Assembly (NCBI GenBank): GCA_038501195.1
Contig: JBBPUQ010000003.1
Coordinates: 2,682,501-2,746,500, forward strand
DNA from: Nemania diffusa
Lineage: Eukaryota; Ascomycota; Sordariomycetes; Xylariales; Xylariaceae
Reading direction: 5' to 3'
Length of the DNA stretch: 64,000 bases
Shown here: positions 36,069-46,609 of the stretch, piece after piece
Layout: every line of letters begins with the position of its first letter
Numbering within the stretch: the stretch's first letter is position 1
The notes under the pieces: model-generated
Seen by the model: only the letters and a program-made list of their open reading frames with translations
What the model was told of the DNA's origin: nothing
Databases searched by the model: none
Translations under genes and position numbers: made by a program

Positions 36069-37198
36069 ATGGACTCTAAATCAACGTCGGAGCTCGCCGC
36101 CGTGTCTCCTGGCAGTATCAATGCGCAGAGAGGCAAGCTGATTCTACCCGCAAGCTGCGAACCACCGCTGCCGAACTCGCCTCGCAAGCAGCTCGTATGG
36201 ATTGTAACGTCTCCCAGAACCCGACCTCGTCCACTGCAAGCACACACTTACCGTAAAGCCAGGTCTTCGGGGGCACGGGCCATATGGGCCGGTCGCTGGT
36301 GAAGTGTGCACTCGCCCGCAACGACCTCGTGACCGACGTGGGGCGGACATTTGAGACGAGTCCCGAGTCGATGGAGCGGGAGACCCAGAACTGCCTCGGC
36401 ATGCTCTGCGACGTGCGCGCGCGGCAGAGCGTGGCAAGCGTCATCGAGCAGACGCTGCAGCGCTTCGGGCGCATCGACGTGATCGCGAACTGCAGCGGGT
36501 ACGGCGTGATCGGCGCGTGCGAGGACCAGGACGAGCACGAGATCCGCAACCAGTTCGAGACCAACTTCATGGGCACGCTGCACATCATCCAGGCCTCGCT
36601 GCCCTACTTCCGCGCGCAAGGGGCGGGGCGCTACCTCATCTTCAGCTCCACGAGCGGCGCGCTCGGCGTGCCGGGGCTGGGCCCCTACTGCGCGACCAAG
36701 TACGCCGTCGAGGGCCTCATCGAGGCCATGTCGTACGAGATCGACTCGTTCAACGTCAAGGCCACGCTCGTCGAGCCGGGGCTCGTGCGCCGCGACGAGC
36801 CCGACTCGGTCGCCAACCCCCTGCCCACCTGGGGCCACTTCCTCATCAAGCCCGCCAGCGAGGCCTACGCCCACGCCACATCGCCCGCCCTCCACGCGAA
36901 GCGCATGGTGCAGTGGCTCGGCGACCGCCAGCCCACGAGCGCCGTCAAGTGTGCCGAGCTGGTCTGGCAGCTGGCGCACTGCTCGTACCCGCCGCTGCGT
37001 CTCGTGCTGGGGAGCTACGCCATCGAGAGTATTCGTGACCGTCTCCGATCGGTCACGGAGGAGCTCGAGGACTGGAAACACTTGAATTATCCCGCGGCCC
37101 CCGACGCGGAGGCGGCCGCGGCTACAGAGAGTAAGAACACCGAGCGAGAGGAAGACGCAGAAGAGATGGATATCGAAGCGCAGGGAGACACTACATAA
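36069..37198 (+). CDS. Short-chain dehydrogenase/reductase
   Basis: Two exons, 36069-36203 and 36263-37198; the 59-bp intron (GTAACG ... GCCAG) is phase 0 and gives 356 residues. The junction builds the nucleotide-binding strand KQLVWI-VFGGTGHMGRSL, a variant of the TGxxxGxG motif. The classical SDR pieces follow: LCDVR, DVIANCSGYGVIG, the catalytic Ser in IFSSTSGALG and the YCATK (YxxxK) motif, then EPGLVRRDEP. A 40-residue Ser/Pro-rich N-terminal extension and an acidic C-terminal tail (REEDAEEMDIEAQ) flank the domain. Such enzymes use NAD(P)H on carbonyl or hydroxyl substrates; the substrate is not predictable. Exon 2 is strikingly GC-rich, mostly G or C at third positions, compared with its neighbours. 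Confidence 0.88.
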
Positions 37199-37530
37199 TG
37201 CGTGTTTTACTTGTGTTAAATAATTCCGTATCTCTCAAGGGAAAGAGTGGTATATTTCAACGACCTTATCAGAATTGCTGGCAGATTACATTTTATTGCA
37301 CATTCGGAATCCAGGAGGGGATATTTGAAGAATATATAAACGACATATATGGATCGTATTACCACGATATTGTATCTAACAAGTAAATATATTCAGAAAT
37401 TAGGTATACAAAGAATGTGGGTAGCCGCGCTAGTTGAAAATATGACATCAAAATCCCAAAGCACACCTTAATATGATTTGCCATCATCTTTCCTTCAAGT
37501 TTATACATAGACGATAGATAGACAATTGGT
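37199..37530. other. Convergent 3' spacer between SDR gene and membrane-protein gene
   Basis: AT-rich 332 bp between two stop codons; nothing recognised beyond likely 3' untranslated regions. Confidence 0.55.
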
Positions 37531-39503
37531 TTACTGGATGTAGACTGGGAGACGGCTGCCCTGCACCTCGCTCTTGGGCAGTTGAACATCCTGCTCATCA
37601 AAATCATGTAGCAGCAGCCAACAGATCGTACGAAACACTAGCGCACACCAGATAGTAGTTCGCCTGTTGTTGAACCCACTCACAGAGTCTATATTGCTAG
37701 CTTCATGGACCGCTCGAGACACAGCCCTTGTTCCTTCCTTGAAGTCGACATTACCAGCTCCACGCCCGCTGGATACCGAGACGACGCAGTGGCGGATTTC
37801 CGAGAAGTACACCTTCATGAGCTCGTGTTCGCGGTACTCGGGTGGGAGTAAGAAGAAGTCCTTAAGTGGCGCCTTTTCGTGGGTATAAATAGACATGCTG
37901 GGGTTGTTGATGTCCTGGAGAAGCGCCTGGAGATGTCGGCGGATGACGTCGAGGACAATAGCCTTAGGGGTACTGCGCTCGTCTAAGATGCGGTCGATTC
38001 GGCTGATCGCGTCATGGAGCTGGTCTAGTTGGATTAGGTTGAATTGCTGATCCCCCCGCGGCAACTGACAGTCAAGCTCGTCAGCTATCAACTGGATGTA
38101 CTTTAGGTCAGAAGGTACAACCTGCTCCACGCCAGGTTCAAGCTCTGAATTCTTGGGAAATGCTGTAGGTAGATATTCCCGGAACGCTGACAACAGGCGC
38201 CTAAGAGACAGCTCCCTCTTGTTCCAGTGGTGCATAGTTGGGTTAGGAAGACACGTGAAGTACCTGTTCGTCAGGTGATACGTCTGACAGAGCATTCCCA
38301 TTATCTCGAATACGACTATGATGGTGAGCGAAGAACTCGTTTAAGGTCTAGATGCCCATGAGGCTCGAAAAACTTGCACGTACCTGGGAAGAGGTGGCTC
38401 TTCTTACTTCCAGGGGTCAAGAAATGAGAAACTGTGTCTGGGTTACACCCAATCAAAGTAAGTGTAGCTGATAGATCTTGCGGGCTGCCCAACCGCAGTG
38501 TCTCAAGAGTCGACTGTCGCCTAGTAATAATGGCATCTTGCCAGGCCGTATCCTCGGAAGAGTTTTTCAAACGATAAAAAGTCGGTGCGCTGCCAAAGCA
38601 CAACTCCTTCACGACTGACGTCGGGATCACTCTCTTCTCTTCAAATTTACACCAACCTATCCGCTCGAAGGAGAATACGAGACCCAGGCCGTCGATCCTC
38701 GTGCCTCGAAGGCTGAGCCCATTACCTTCAGCGCGGTATTTATCTTTGTTTCTATCAAATTGCTTCCAGTAGATACCTAATACAGCCGCCATCTCGACTA
38801 TGTGGCGGATGGTAGTTATCGCATAGGGTCGCTTAAACATCGAGGTACCGTCGAAGACGCGCTTATACAGCTGCACGCCAACGGCAAGGCTCGCCATCTC
38901 AACGTTTTCGGGGCGTCCGCCCGGCATTTCTTTCCACTGACGGTGTTCCCAAATGCTCGAATCACGCGCCATTTGCTGGAGCACCTCTAGTAACCCAAGC
39001 CACGATGCTTTATCGTTGGCGGTAGTGCTGACATGTCCTCGTGGGACGCTCTTGTCACTCAAGTCGCTCATGAAGCTGTCGACATGGTGGGAACACTCAG
39101 GCGGTGTCGTGCGAGTCTTCTCATAGCTCTCGACTGAGCCGTCAATATACCAGATTTCGCCCTCTACAGGGCCCTTCACATTGTCGGGGGACGCGAGGAA
39201 GATAACGGGTAACTCGAGGATAGGCGGCCTCCATAAGTTGAAGACCCTCGTGAGGCTAGCTAGCCCCGAGCTCAAATAGCTGGTATGTCGGTGGCCATCA
39301 AGTGAATCTAATACAGGACTATTCCGAAGGAGACGCTTTTGGTACTTAGCCCACTCGCCCAGTACTCTTGAGTCCCATACAAGGTCACCTCGTGCTCGCG
39401 CTGATGGGAGGCGTATGATGAGGAGGGAAATAGTATTGACGAAAACGACGGTTATAACTATTAATAGCGTTGTTGCTGTTATATCAAAGCTGGAATTCAT
39501 CAT
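37531..39503 (-). CDS. Fungal membrane-anchored protein of unknown function
   Basis: Two exons, 39503-38384 and 38315-37531; the 68-bp intron (GTACGT ... CATAG) keeps phase (LFP-VVFEIMGMLCQTYHL), giving 634 residues. An N-terminal hydrophobic segment (about residues 8-30, ATTLLIVITVVFVNTISLLI) suggests a signal anchor; the rest is mixed, probably globular, with SFERIGWCKFEEKRVIP and a C-terminal part ending RTTIWCALVFRTICWLLLHDF, which may be a second hydrophobic segment. I know similar proteins only as fungal hypotheticals, some labelled modin in databases, but am not sure of that link. No catalytic motif was recognised. It is convergent with the SDR gene, 332 bp apart. Confidence 0.8.
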
Positions 39504-40200
39504 CGACGGCGTTGGATCCTAATGAAGGACAAAATAGTCTCTAAAGGGGGTTTATTAGTTTTATTCAAGACTTTGTCTGTCCAGACCTAGTGGGTGTAAC
39601 GACATGAGTCTTGAAGCAGAGCCCCGTCCCGAGTTAAGAGAGAAATCAGGCGCGTGGGCATATGTTTAGTTATGATACATCTCGTCAATGGCGCCGAGTA
39701 TGCCTTGCCCTGTTGTTACGACAGTGTTACACGAGGATTTTATTGGACTCAGTTAAGTAAAAATTCCTAGACACAGCCACTATCATAATATTTACAAATC
39801 TTTGCAAGTTGACTGCTCACAAAGCTTGCGACTCGAGCCTCGAACCGCAAGTTCGAAACTCATCCACCTAATTCACGTGTGGTTTTGGTTTGCATACCTT
39901 ATCCATCTAGATCGTTGTCATGTCCGGGACCTAGATCGCAACTATTGTGAACTTTTAGAAGTTTCCCCTAAGGCCAATTACCTCGAGAAGGCTGTTCTCG
40001 CTTATTGAAGTTAATACTCCCTTAATACCGCAATTGAAGCCCCGCAGACACCTTTAGCTGCATTAACAACAGACACCCTATCTACAGCTACGACCATAAA
40101 AGGTCAATCCTATAGGCATTCTAGGGAGGAGTATCCTAGCAAGTCATAGTGAGCACTACACATTCATCATCAAGGAGCTGGCAACAGAGCGGAACTAGTA
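39504..40200. other. Spacer upstream of the membrane-protein gene
   Basis: No gene was recognised. It contains short self-similar words such as TCGAACCGCAAGTTCGAA at about 39839, which look like RNA polymerase III B-box fragments but lack a partner A box and tRNA fold. Confidence 0.5.
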
Positions 40201-40990
40201 GTGGCTCCGCATTTGCGCTACCCCGGACCTGATGTAAATCCCTCCTACTTCACCTCCCTCGAAGCTGTCAAGTACATCAGGGAAAACCGCCAATTTTCTA
40301 GCTGTAATCTTATCCTACCCAAAAACGAGGCTACGGCGTGGGTTCGCGAGGAAATCGGGCACATTCGTGGAGAAATCACGAGCCCTAGACCCTTGCGCTA
40401 GGTCCCCATGACTGCCCTGGCCCGTGACGCACTTATCATCAGAGCACATCGGGCCTTGCAGATCGCTGAATTTGGCTTCTTGTTCTTCAAGTCGACGTAG
40501 ATAGGGTCGCTGTGCAGCTGCACAGTGCGCGAGATGCGAGTTAAATCCAAGGAAGAGCGGCACGAGGACGAAGCGCTATACAATCTAACAGGCGTCTCGC
40601 TCAGGATGCCCTTGGCGTCCTGGAAGCTCTGGTTGATGTTCGATAGGGCTACTTCTCATCGAAGTCGCGTTATCGAAATCGCTTACTGACATTCACATAG
40701 AAGGCCAAGTTGCAGACGAAAGTGAGATCCGACTAGGATATAGCGGATGCATTGTGCGAAATCACCAGCGGCCACAAGGCGCCGTCGAACAACCATCATT
40801 GCCAAGACTGGAGGACTTGAAAGAACTTAATACTGACACTGACCCTGCGTCGCCAATATATCCGGCTATCAAGTTCTGCATTGAAAGCAGGCTTTCTGCC
40901 AAAACGGTGAACGAAGGCCATCTCAGGGACTATTTCTGGAATGTAATCGATCCTAAGTGCTGCAGTTACAGGTTGAGTCAGTATCTGTAA
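40201..40990 (+). pseudogene. Possible gene relic
   Basis: Two short frames have protein-like composition: 40201-40401 (includes DVNPSYFTSLEAVKYIRENR) and 40754-40990 (includes SPIYPAIKFCIESRLSAKT and VNEGHLRDYFWNVIDPK). They are in different frames, lack a good ATG or splice sites that would join them, and the sequence between is interrupted. This could be a decayed gene or an unrecognised small gene with unusual introns. I recognise no family; low confidence. Confidence 0.3.
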
Positions 40991-41802
40991 GTACAAATTC
41001 GCAGGATTTTCAAGACTTACAACTAACTACGTTGATTTGAGGCGTCAGCGACAATGATCACAGGGAACCCTACCCATATAACGAATTGGTTGATTGGTTG
41101 ATTGGTTGATTGATTTGCCCTCGCATTGAGCCGAATAAAAAATGACTAAGTCGAGTGGAAATAGAGGGTACCTAGGTACGTATAAGCTACTCTGGATCTG
41201 TGTTATGCATCGCATATCTATGTAATATCTGGTGAGATGGCTCTAGACCAACAGGGACAAGTTCTAGTGTGATTCTGTTAAGGCTTAACTTGACTCGTGT
41301 TCGAAGCCCCACCCGCAGGGCGCTAGACCTCATTTGGCGATCGCAGGGGCTGCCGCCATACGGCGTACCTAAGCCAGGTCCATGGTCGACCTAACACACA
41401 TGTCACTGCCTCCTCAAGCTGCAAATTAGTTTATCTCGATTAAATCCTGACACGCGTTTATCTAGCCCCAAGGCCAACTTCAACCTTTACTCCAGATTAT
41501 TCGACCCTCCCTCCCTCCAGGTTTTGCAGTTTTGTACGACGAGATTCGGGTTCTTAGCGAACTGTCTCAGAGACTTTGGCCAATCGTTCTTCTTCCTCTT
41601 TCGGTATCTGCTCACCTGCTGCCTTCGTCAACCACTTTACACCGGTTGTTCGCCGTCCTTCGTCGTCGTCCCTTTTTCCCCTTTACCTCCTCCTGCTGCC
41701 ATCCCGCTCCGTCTCCGTTCGTTACCCGACCATCTGGTCTGAACGAGGACCCCCTCCCCCCATTATCGAGAGCTCGTCTGTCGATTGATAATTATCGCAA
41801 CC
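40991..41802. other. Upstream region of the GDP-mannose transporter gene
   Basis: Contains a short tandem repeat of TTGGTTGA units (about 41083-41115), a GGTACCTAGGTACG palindrome at about 41168, and a C/T-rich tract at about 41500-41765 that fits a fungal promoter and 5' leader. Confidence 0.6.
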
Positions 41803-43157
41803 ATGACGGATAAAAAGAATGAAGACTACACAATTCGCATGCCCGACTCGGGTAGTCGAAGTCCGTTTGGCGGGGAAAAGGATTCATTCATTCCGGTCCG
41901 GCCATCTCGAGTCGCATCGCATAACTCGGCCGCCTCACCGTTCGCAAAGATCGAGAACAATCCCACGGCTTCGATTATCGCATACTGCTTTGCCTCTATC
42001 TCGATGACCGTTGTGAACAAATACGTCGTCTCTGGCTCAGACTGGAACCTGAATTTCTTCTACCTCGCTGTCCAGGTAATAGATATCCATCGCTTTTTTT
42101 TCAATGGGAGGCAATTGCTTATGTTTTGTGTATAGTCGACAGTGTGCATCGCAACAATTCAGATCTTAAAACAAGTTGGCGTAATCACCAACCTGGCCCC
42201 CTTTGACCCAAACAAGGGGCGACGATGTATGTATTGAGCTCTTGCTCAATGTCAGTAAGTATAAGATGAGCATTCGCTAATAGCCGGCTAGGGTTTCCCA
42301 TTTCTCTCCTCCTCGTCGGTATGATCTACACGAGTACGAAATCGCTCCAGTATCTCTCGGTTCCGGTCTACACCATATTCAAGAATTTGACCATCATTGT
42401 CATCGCATATGGTGAGGTTCTGTGGTTTGGGGGCAGCGTTACTCCCCTTGCACTTCTCTCCTTTGGCCTTATGGTCCTTAGTTCTGTTGTTGCTGCTTGG
42501 GCCGACACACGCCATGCCGGTCAAACTGCCGCCGCCGCCGAGGCCCTCGCGACCTTGAATGCCGGCTACGCTTGGATGGGTCTGAACGTTTTCTGTACTG
42601 CGTCTTATATCCTGAGCATGCGCAAGGTTATCAAGAGCATGAACTTCAAGGACTGGGATAGTAAGTAAAACATTCCGCATTGTCCAGCACGGATGACTGT
42701 ATGCTAACGATGAATAGCCATGTTTTATAACAACCTCCTTACGATCCCGGTTCTAGTTGTCTGCTCCCTGGTTGCTGAGGACTGGTCCAGTGCGAATCTG
42801 GCCCTCAACTTCCCAGTGGAAACGCGAAATTCGCTCTTCGTTGGCATGATCTACTCTGGCCTGGGCGCGATTCTCATTTCGTATTGCTCGGCTTGGTGCA
42901 TCCGCGTTACCTCTTCTACCACCTACTCGATGGTCGGCGCCTTGAACAAGCTACCCCTTGCTATCAGTGGTCTCATCTTTTTCTCGGCGCCAGTCACTGT
43001 GGGAAGTGTTTCGGCTATTTTCATTGGTTTCGTCAGTGGTATCATCTATACTTGGGCCAAAGTACGCCAGTCAGAAGTGGCCAAGAATATCCTGCCTACT
43101 ACGCAGCCGACTATGAGCGCCAGTTCCCAGAGCAATCGTGATGCAGCCAACTCATAG
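41803..43157 (+). CDS. VRG4: Golgi GDP-mannose transporter (Vrg4/GMT type)
   Basis: Four exons: 41803-42075, 42136-42226, 42292-42660 and 42718-43157; introns of 60, 65 and 57 bp, all GT-AG with phases kept, giving 390 residues. It exchanges cytosolic GDP-mannose for GMP across the Golgi membrane for mannosylation. About ten hydrophobic segments follow a 50-residue Ser/Pro-rich cytosolic N-terminus. The substrate-binding motifs are present: TMFYNN at the last junction and [17 protein letters not shown] (the GALNK motif). The start ATG follows directly on a pyrimidine-rich leader. Fungal genomes may carry one or two paralogs; which one this is cannot be told. Confidence 0.96.
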
Positions 43158-44331
43158 ACAAGGAGCGGGAGTGGTGTATTTCACAAGCGAGTGTGAATAT
43201 CGTCTTGCAACCCGACGTTGGAATCTTGCCTGAACGAACTAATCGCATTTTTACGGACTGACTTTCTATGAAACAGTGAGTCCGGCGCCTTTCGACGATC
43301 TGACTGTATAATATTCGCTCGAATCAGGTTGGTGTCTAATAAAGGTTGCCTGTTTCTGGTATAGACTTTGTGTTTTCTTTTCCAAGAAAAACTTATGAGG
43401 ACGGAGCTCAAAGGACGGGGATTCATTCATATATGCGGCGCAATCAACCGGAACGACATATCGAGGGAGGCCTGACCTGGAAGTCATTATAGCATACATG
43501 TCAAGCTGGTGTTATGAAGGGGAGCACCATTTACAATGTATGGATTGTTATATCAAGCGTGACACTAATAACATGACTTTGAAAATATTTTACCCATTTC
43601 TATTACCCCATATTACCTATCCCTAAAAAGTAGCCAGTGATGTGGCGTTGTGTAGGTATTTAATAGGAGTTTATTTGTATAGCGGCACAAAATACAAAAT
43701 ACGGAGGCAGGTAGACAAGTGTGGTTCAGAGGTGTGAGGGTACATACGGGAGCTAGCCTCAGGGACTGCGGCGCTGTAATTGGCTAGGAACCCCCCGACA
43801 GGGATTTTAATTAAAGTGGCTGGGACAGGCGCGTCGCGGGGTTCAAAGCGCGAGTCCCTTCTTCGAGTTACCTATTCCAATCCCGGCGACAGCTTTACCA
43901 GCCACTCGCATTTCCCACCCATCTAATTTCTGCATTCCCTTTCATAGACCACCCATAATACCTTCTCAATTCTCCTTTCATTCCGTCTTTGATTTCTTTC
44001 ATGCATTCGAACGCAATCTTGGTCAATCGCTCCAAGTTTAAACAAAGCAATCATTCGGCTCTACCACCAGTGCTGTTTATTGTCTCCCTAATACTACACC
44101 GGCGACCTCTTTTTGCGCACCGTCTAGTGCCTTCGATTGACTCTCATCCTCAACCTCGCTGCTGATTTGCGCTACTCAACCACTCGAAACAAGTCGCGGT
44201 TTTCTACTCTAGACCATATATATCTTGGACTGAGACCAACCCAATTGTTTAATCGGCCCTGTACCAGCGTTGTCGGTTTAGGGCCTTCGGGCGAGTACAA
44301 GTGCCTTGTCGCTTCCCACAACAATTGAGCC
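43158..44331. other. Spacer and leader upstream of the CENP-A gene
   Basis: No gene recognised. A GC-rich GGCGCGTCGCG at 43829-43839 stands out and resembles, but is not, an ACGCGT cell-cycle box. The stretch 43870-44330 is pyrimidine-rich and fits a promoter plus 5' leader. Confidence 0.5.
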
Positions 44332-44914
44332 ATGAATCGCGGCCGTGGGAGGGGAGTCGCCCGGCGCAGTTCAGGGGGTGCAGGCGGTAGCGGCGGCGCT
44401 GCTGCTCGCCCAGTTCAGCGTATGTCCTTGCTCTCGACATAAATCCCCTCGTCGAGCCATGGTGGTTCAATCAGCTAACTCAGAAGCAAAACAGCGGGCG
44501 ATCCAATTCCATACCCACGACGGAGAAGATATAGACCCGGCACCGTCGCGCTGAGGGAAATCCGGAAACTGCAAAACAGCACAGATCTGCTTATGAGAAA
44601 ATTGCCATTCTCGAGAGTGGTGAGTTCAATTATTCCATTGCGCTACCTCGCGCATCCGAGATTCTAAGCACAATACTAACCACGATTTATAATGTCAGGT
44701 TCGCGAGATAGCCCTCAGTCTACGTCCCAGAGATGAAGGCATGCGCTGGCAATCGCAGGCTATATTAGCCCTCCAGGAGGCCGCCGAAGCGTTCCTCGTC
44801 CACCTATTCGAGGATACGAATCTATGCGCCATACACGCGAAGCGCGTTACAATCATGCAAAAGGACATACAGCTTGCGAGGCGGATACGCGGCGTCTGGG
44901 GTGGTATTGGCTAA
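44332..44914 (+). CDS. CSE4: Centromeric histone H3 variant (CENP-A/CenH3)
   Basis: Three exons: 44332-44419, 44495-44619 and 44699-44914; introns of 75 and 79 bp, giving 142 residues. It replaces H3 in centromeric nucleosomes and founds the kinetochore. The histone fold is clear: [33 protein letters not shown] and [21 protein letters not shown] hallmarks against normal H3 are the longer loop 1 ([13 protein letters not shown], three residues longer, with Trp where H3 has Phe), loss of the H3 tail modification sites, and a C-terminus ending [10 protein letters not shown]. The first 40 residues are Gly/Arg-rich ([11 protein letters not shown]) and end [12 protein letters not shown]. The first intron's acceptor at 44494 was chosen because it alone keeps phase. 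Confidence 0.96.
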
Positions 44915-45907
44915 GACGACCTCTTCGACTGTATGTCGCTGGTCTTAAGTCGGCTGCGCCCGACTACAGGTTAGAAGGACTGGCGACTAGAGCATTATAA
45001 ACTAATTCGTATATGGAGGCGTAACTCGTATTTGTCCAGCGTTAAGTTATTTCAAGCCGGGGATACAAACACTTGCGTGGTTGAATATCACAAGGAATTC
45101 CTGGGTTCAACAATCCAAGAAGAAACAAGACCCGGCCGGCGTTTGAGGGACTGTATTGTTTCGGGTGGCTATACGCATCGCTTGAAGGGTTGAAGCGAGG
45201 CTATAGTGAATGTGTGTTTTTAGAAAGAAGATACCAGAGCAATAACTAATTTCTGTACAATTCAACAATACTCTTTCGAGAACCATTTCATGCTACTTGT
45301 ATACCAAAGTCTAGTCTATTGATGTTAAATTTCATTCTTTCGTACCCAAAGTGTCCTTATCTTACGCCTCTATTTTTGTTCGAACACGGAATTGAGTTTA
45401 GAGTATAGATCTCGTGAAGTAAGCTGTATATGTCGAAACGTAGGCAAGTCATTTATATACGAATCAGGATATATCACTCCTATTAGAATAGTAGACCTAG
45501 GTGCATATGCAATGACTTATTTGACATCGGTCCAATTAAAACCCAATAATTAATGTCATAATGCATACCTAGGTAATGGGTAGCTTGTCTTGCAGCTTGT
45601 CGTGCAGATGTCCACCTTGTCGGAATCACTAGTGACGTCAGTCAACCTAACAATGTTTATTCTTTACACTCTGTAGCTGAACAGATACCGAGGCTATTAT
45701 TCGTCTATGACTATATACCTCTTAGCCCTAGCCTCATCCTCTACTGTGCCATTCACCTCACATTTAACTCATCTCACCATACCCAAGTCGCGACCAACGC
45801 AACGCCTCGCCTCCTCTATTCTCTGCTCTCCCTTCACACTTATAACCCAGAATCAACCAGCCAAAGGGAACAAACGCCACCGAGCAAGAGCAAAAGAAAA
45901 GACGAAA
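44915..45907. other. Spacer between CENP-A and FUN14 genes
   Basis: AT-rich; includes ATACCTAGGTAATGGG at about 45566. No gene recognised; the right part is the likely promoter and leader of the FUN14 gene. Confidence 0.55.
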
Positions 45908-46516
45908 ATGTCTGCCCGCGTCCTCCACGCCACCCGCCTCGTAACGCGGCAGCGACGGCAGATCGTATTAGCGGGGTGTCTAGGCCTAGCGGCCGGCACA
46001 GGCGTCGCCATACGGTCGTCCCCGCGCGTGCGCTTCGACGCCTCGCCACCCGCCCACTTTTCCACCTCGCCCGCCTTCTCGAGCAGCGACCGCGATCGCA
46101 GGAAGGGGGAGAAGGAAACGCTGGACCCCGACCTCATGCGACAGCTCTCTGGCGGCAGCGTGACCGGGTTCCTGTCCGGGCTCCTCGTCAGCGTCTTCTC
46201 GCGGACGCTGGTGCTGCTCCTGGGCGTATCGGTTGTTATCGTGCAGGTACGTTTTTTTATTCCACGCTTTCGCTCGTTGTGGAACTGCTGGCTGGCTAGC
46301 TGACTAGCTATGAACACTGGTAAACCCCTGGAAGACAACCAAATGCTAAATTAAAGGAACTAGCTGGCGGCGAGTTACGGCATTGATATAATAGACCAAC
46401 TACGTTTGAAGCAACGGCTGGGCAAGTCACGGGTGCTAGCAGCTCTACAGAGAGATCCGGCGTTCAAGGTCTCATTTGGACTATTCTTTGCCCTTTCTGC
46501 CTTTATGGAGTTTTAG
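45908..46516 (+). CDS. FUN14: FUN14-family mitochondrial membrane protein
   Basis: Two exons, 45908-46246 and 46364-46516, with a 117-bp intron (GTACGT ... ACTAG), phase 0, giving 163 residues. The family signature sits at about residues 80-115: QLSGGSVTGFLSGLLVSVFS, then LVLLLGVSVVIVQ, which are Gly-rich membrane helices; the second exon adds YGIDIIDQLRLKQRL and a last hydrophobic helix. FUN14 proteins such as FUNDC1 are in the mitochondrial outer membrane and act in mitophagy in animals; the fungal role is less known. The Arg-rich N-terminus (MSARVLHATRLVTRQRRQ) fits a mitochondrial signal. It is convergent with the aminopeptidase gene, 93 bp apart. Confidence 0.85.
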
Positions 46517-46609
46517 ATCCAAGTGTGCCGTCCGTACACAAAAGGTCTGACCAAATTGAGCAATGGTTGCTTGTTCTATGTGTATAAAATCTTATACAGA
46601 GCCTTAAAT

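Noticed and set aside
36248..37081. Long open frame on the minus strand opposite the SDR exon
   Set aside because: Antisense shadow caused by high GC third positions; no recognisable domain.
39832..39866. Paired TCGAACC / GTTCGAA words as a tRNA
   Set aside because: The words fit B boxes but no cloverleaf could be drawn; probably an inverted word pair by chance.
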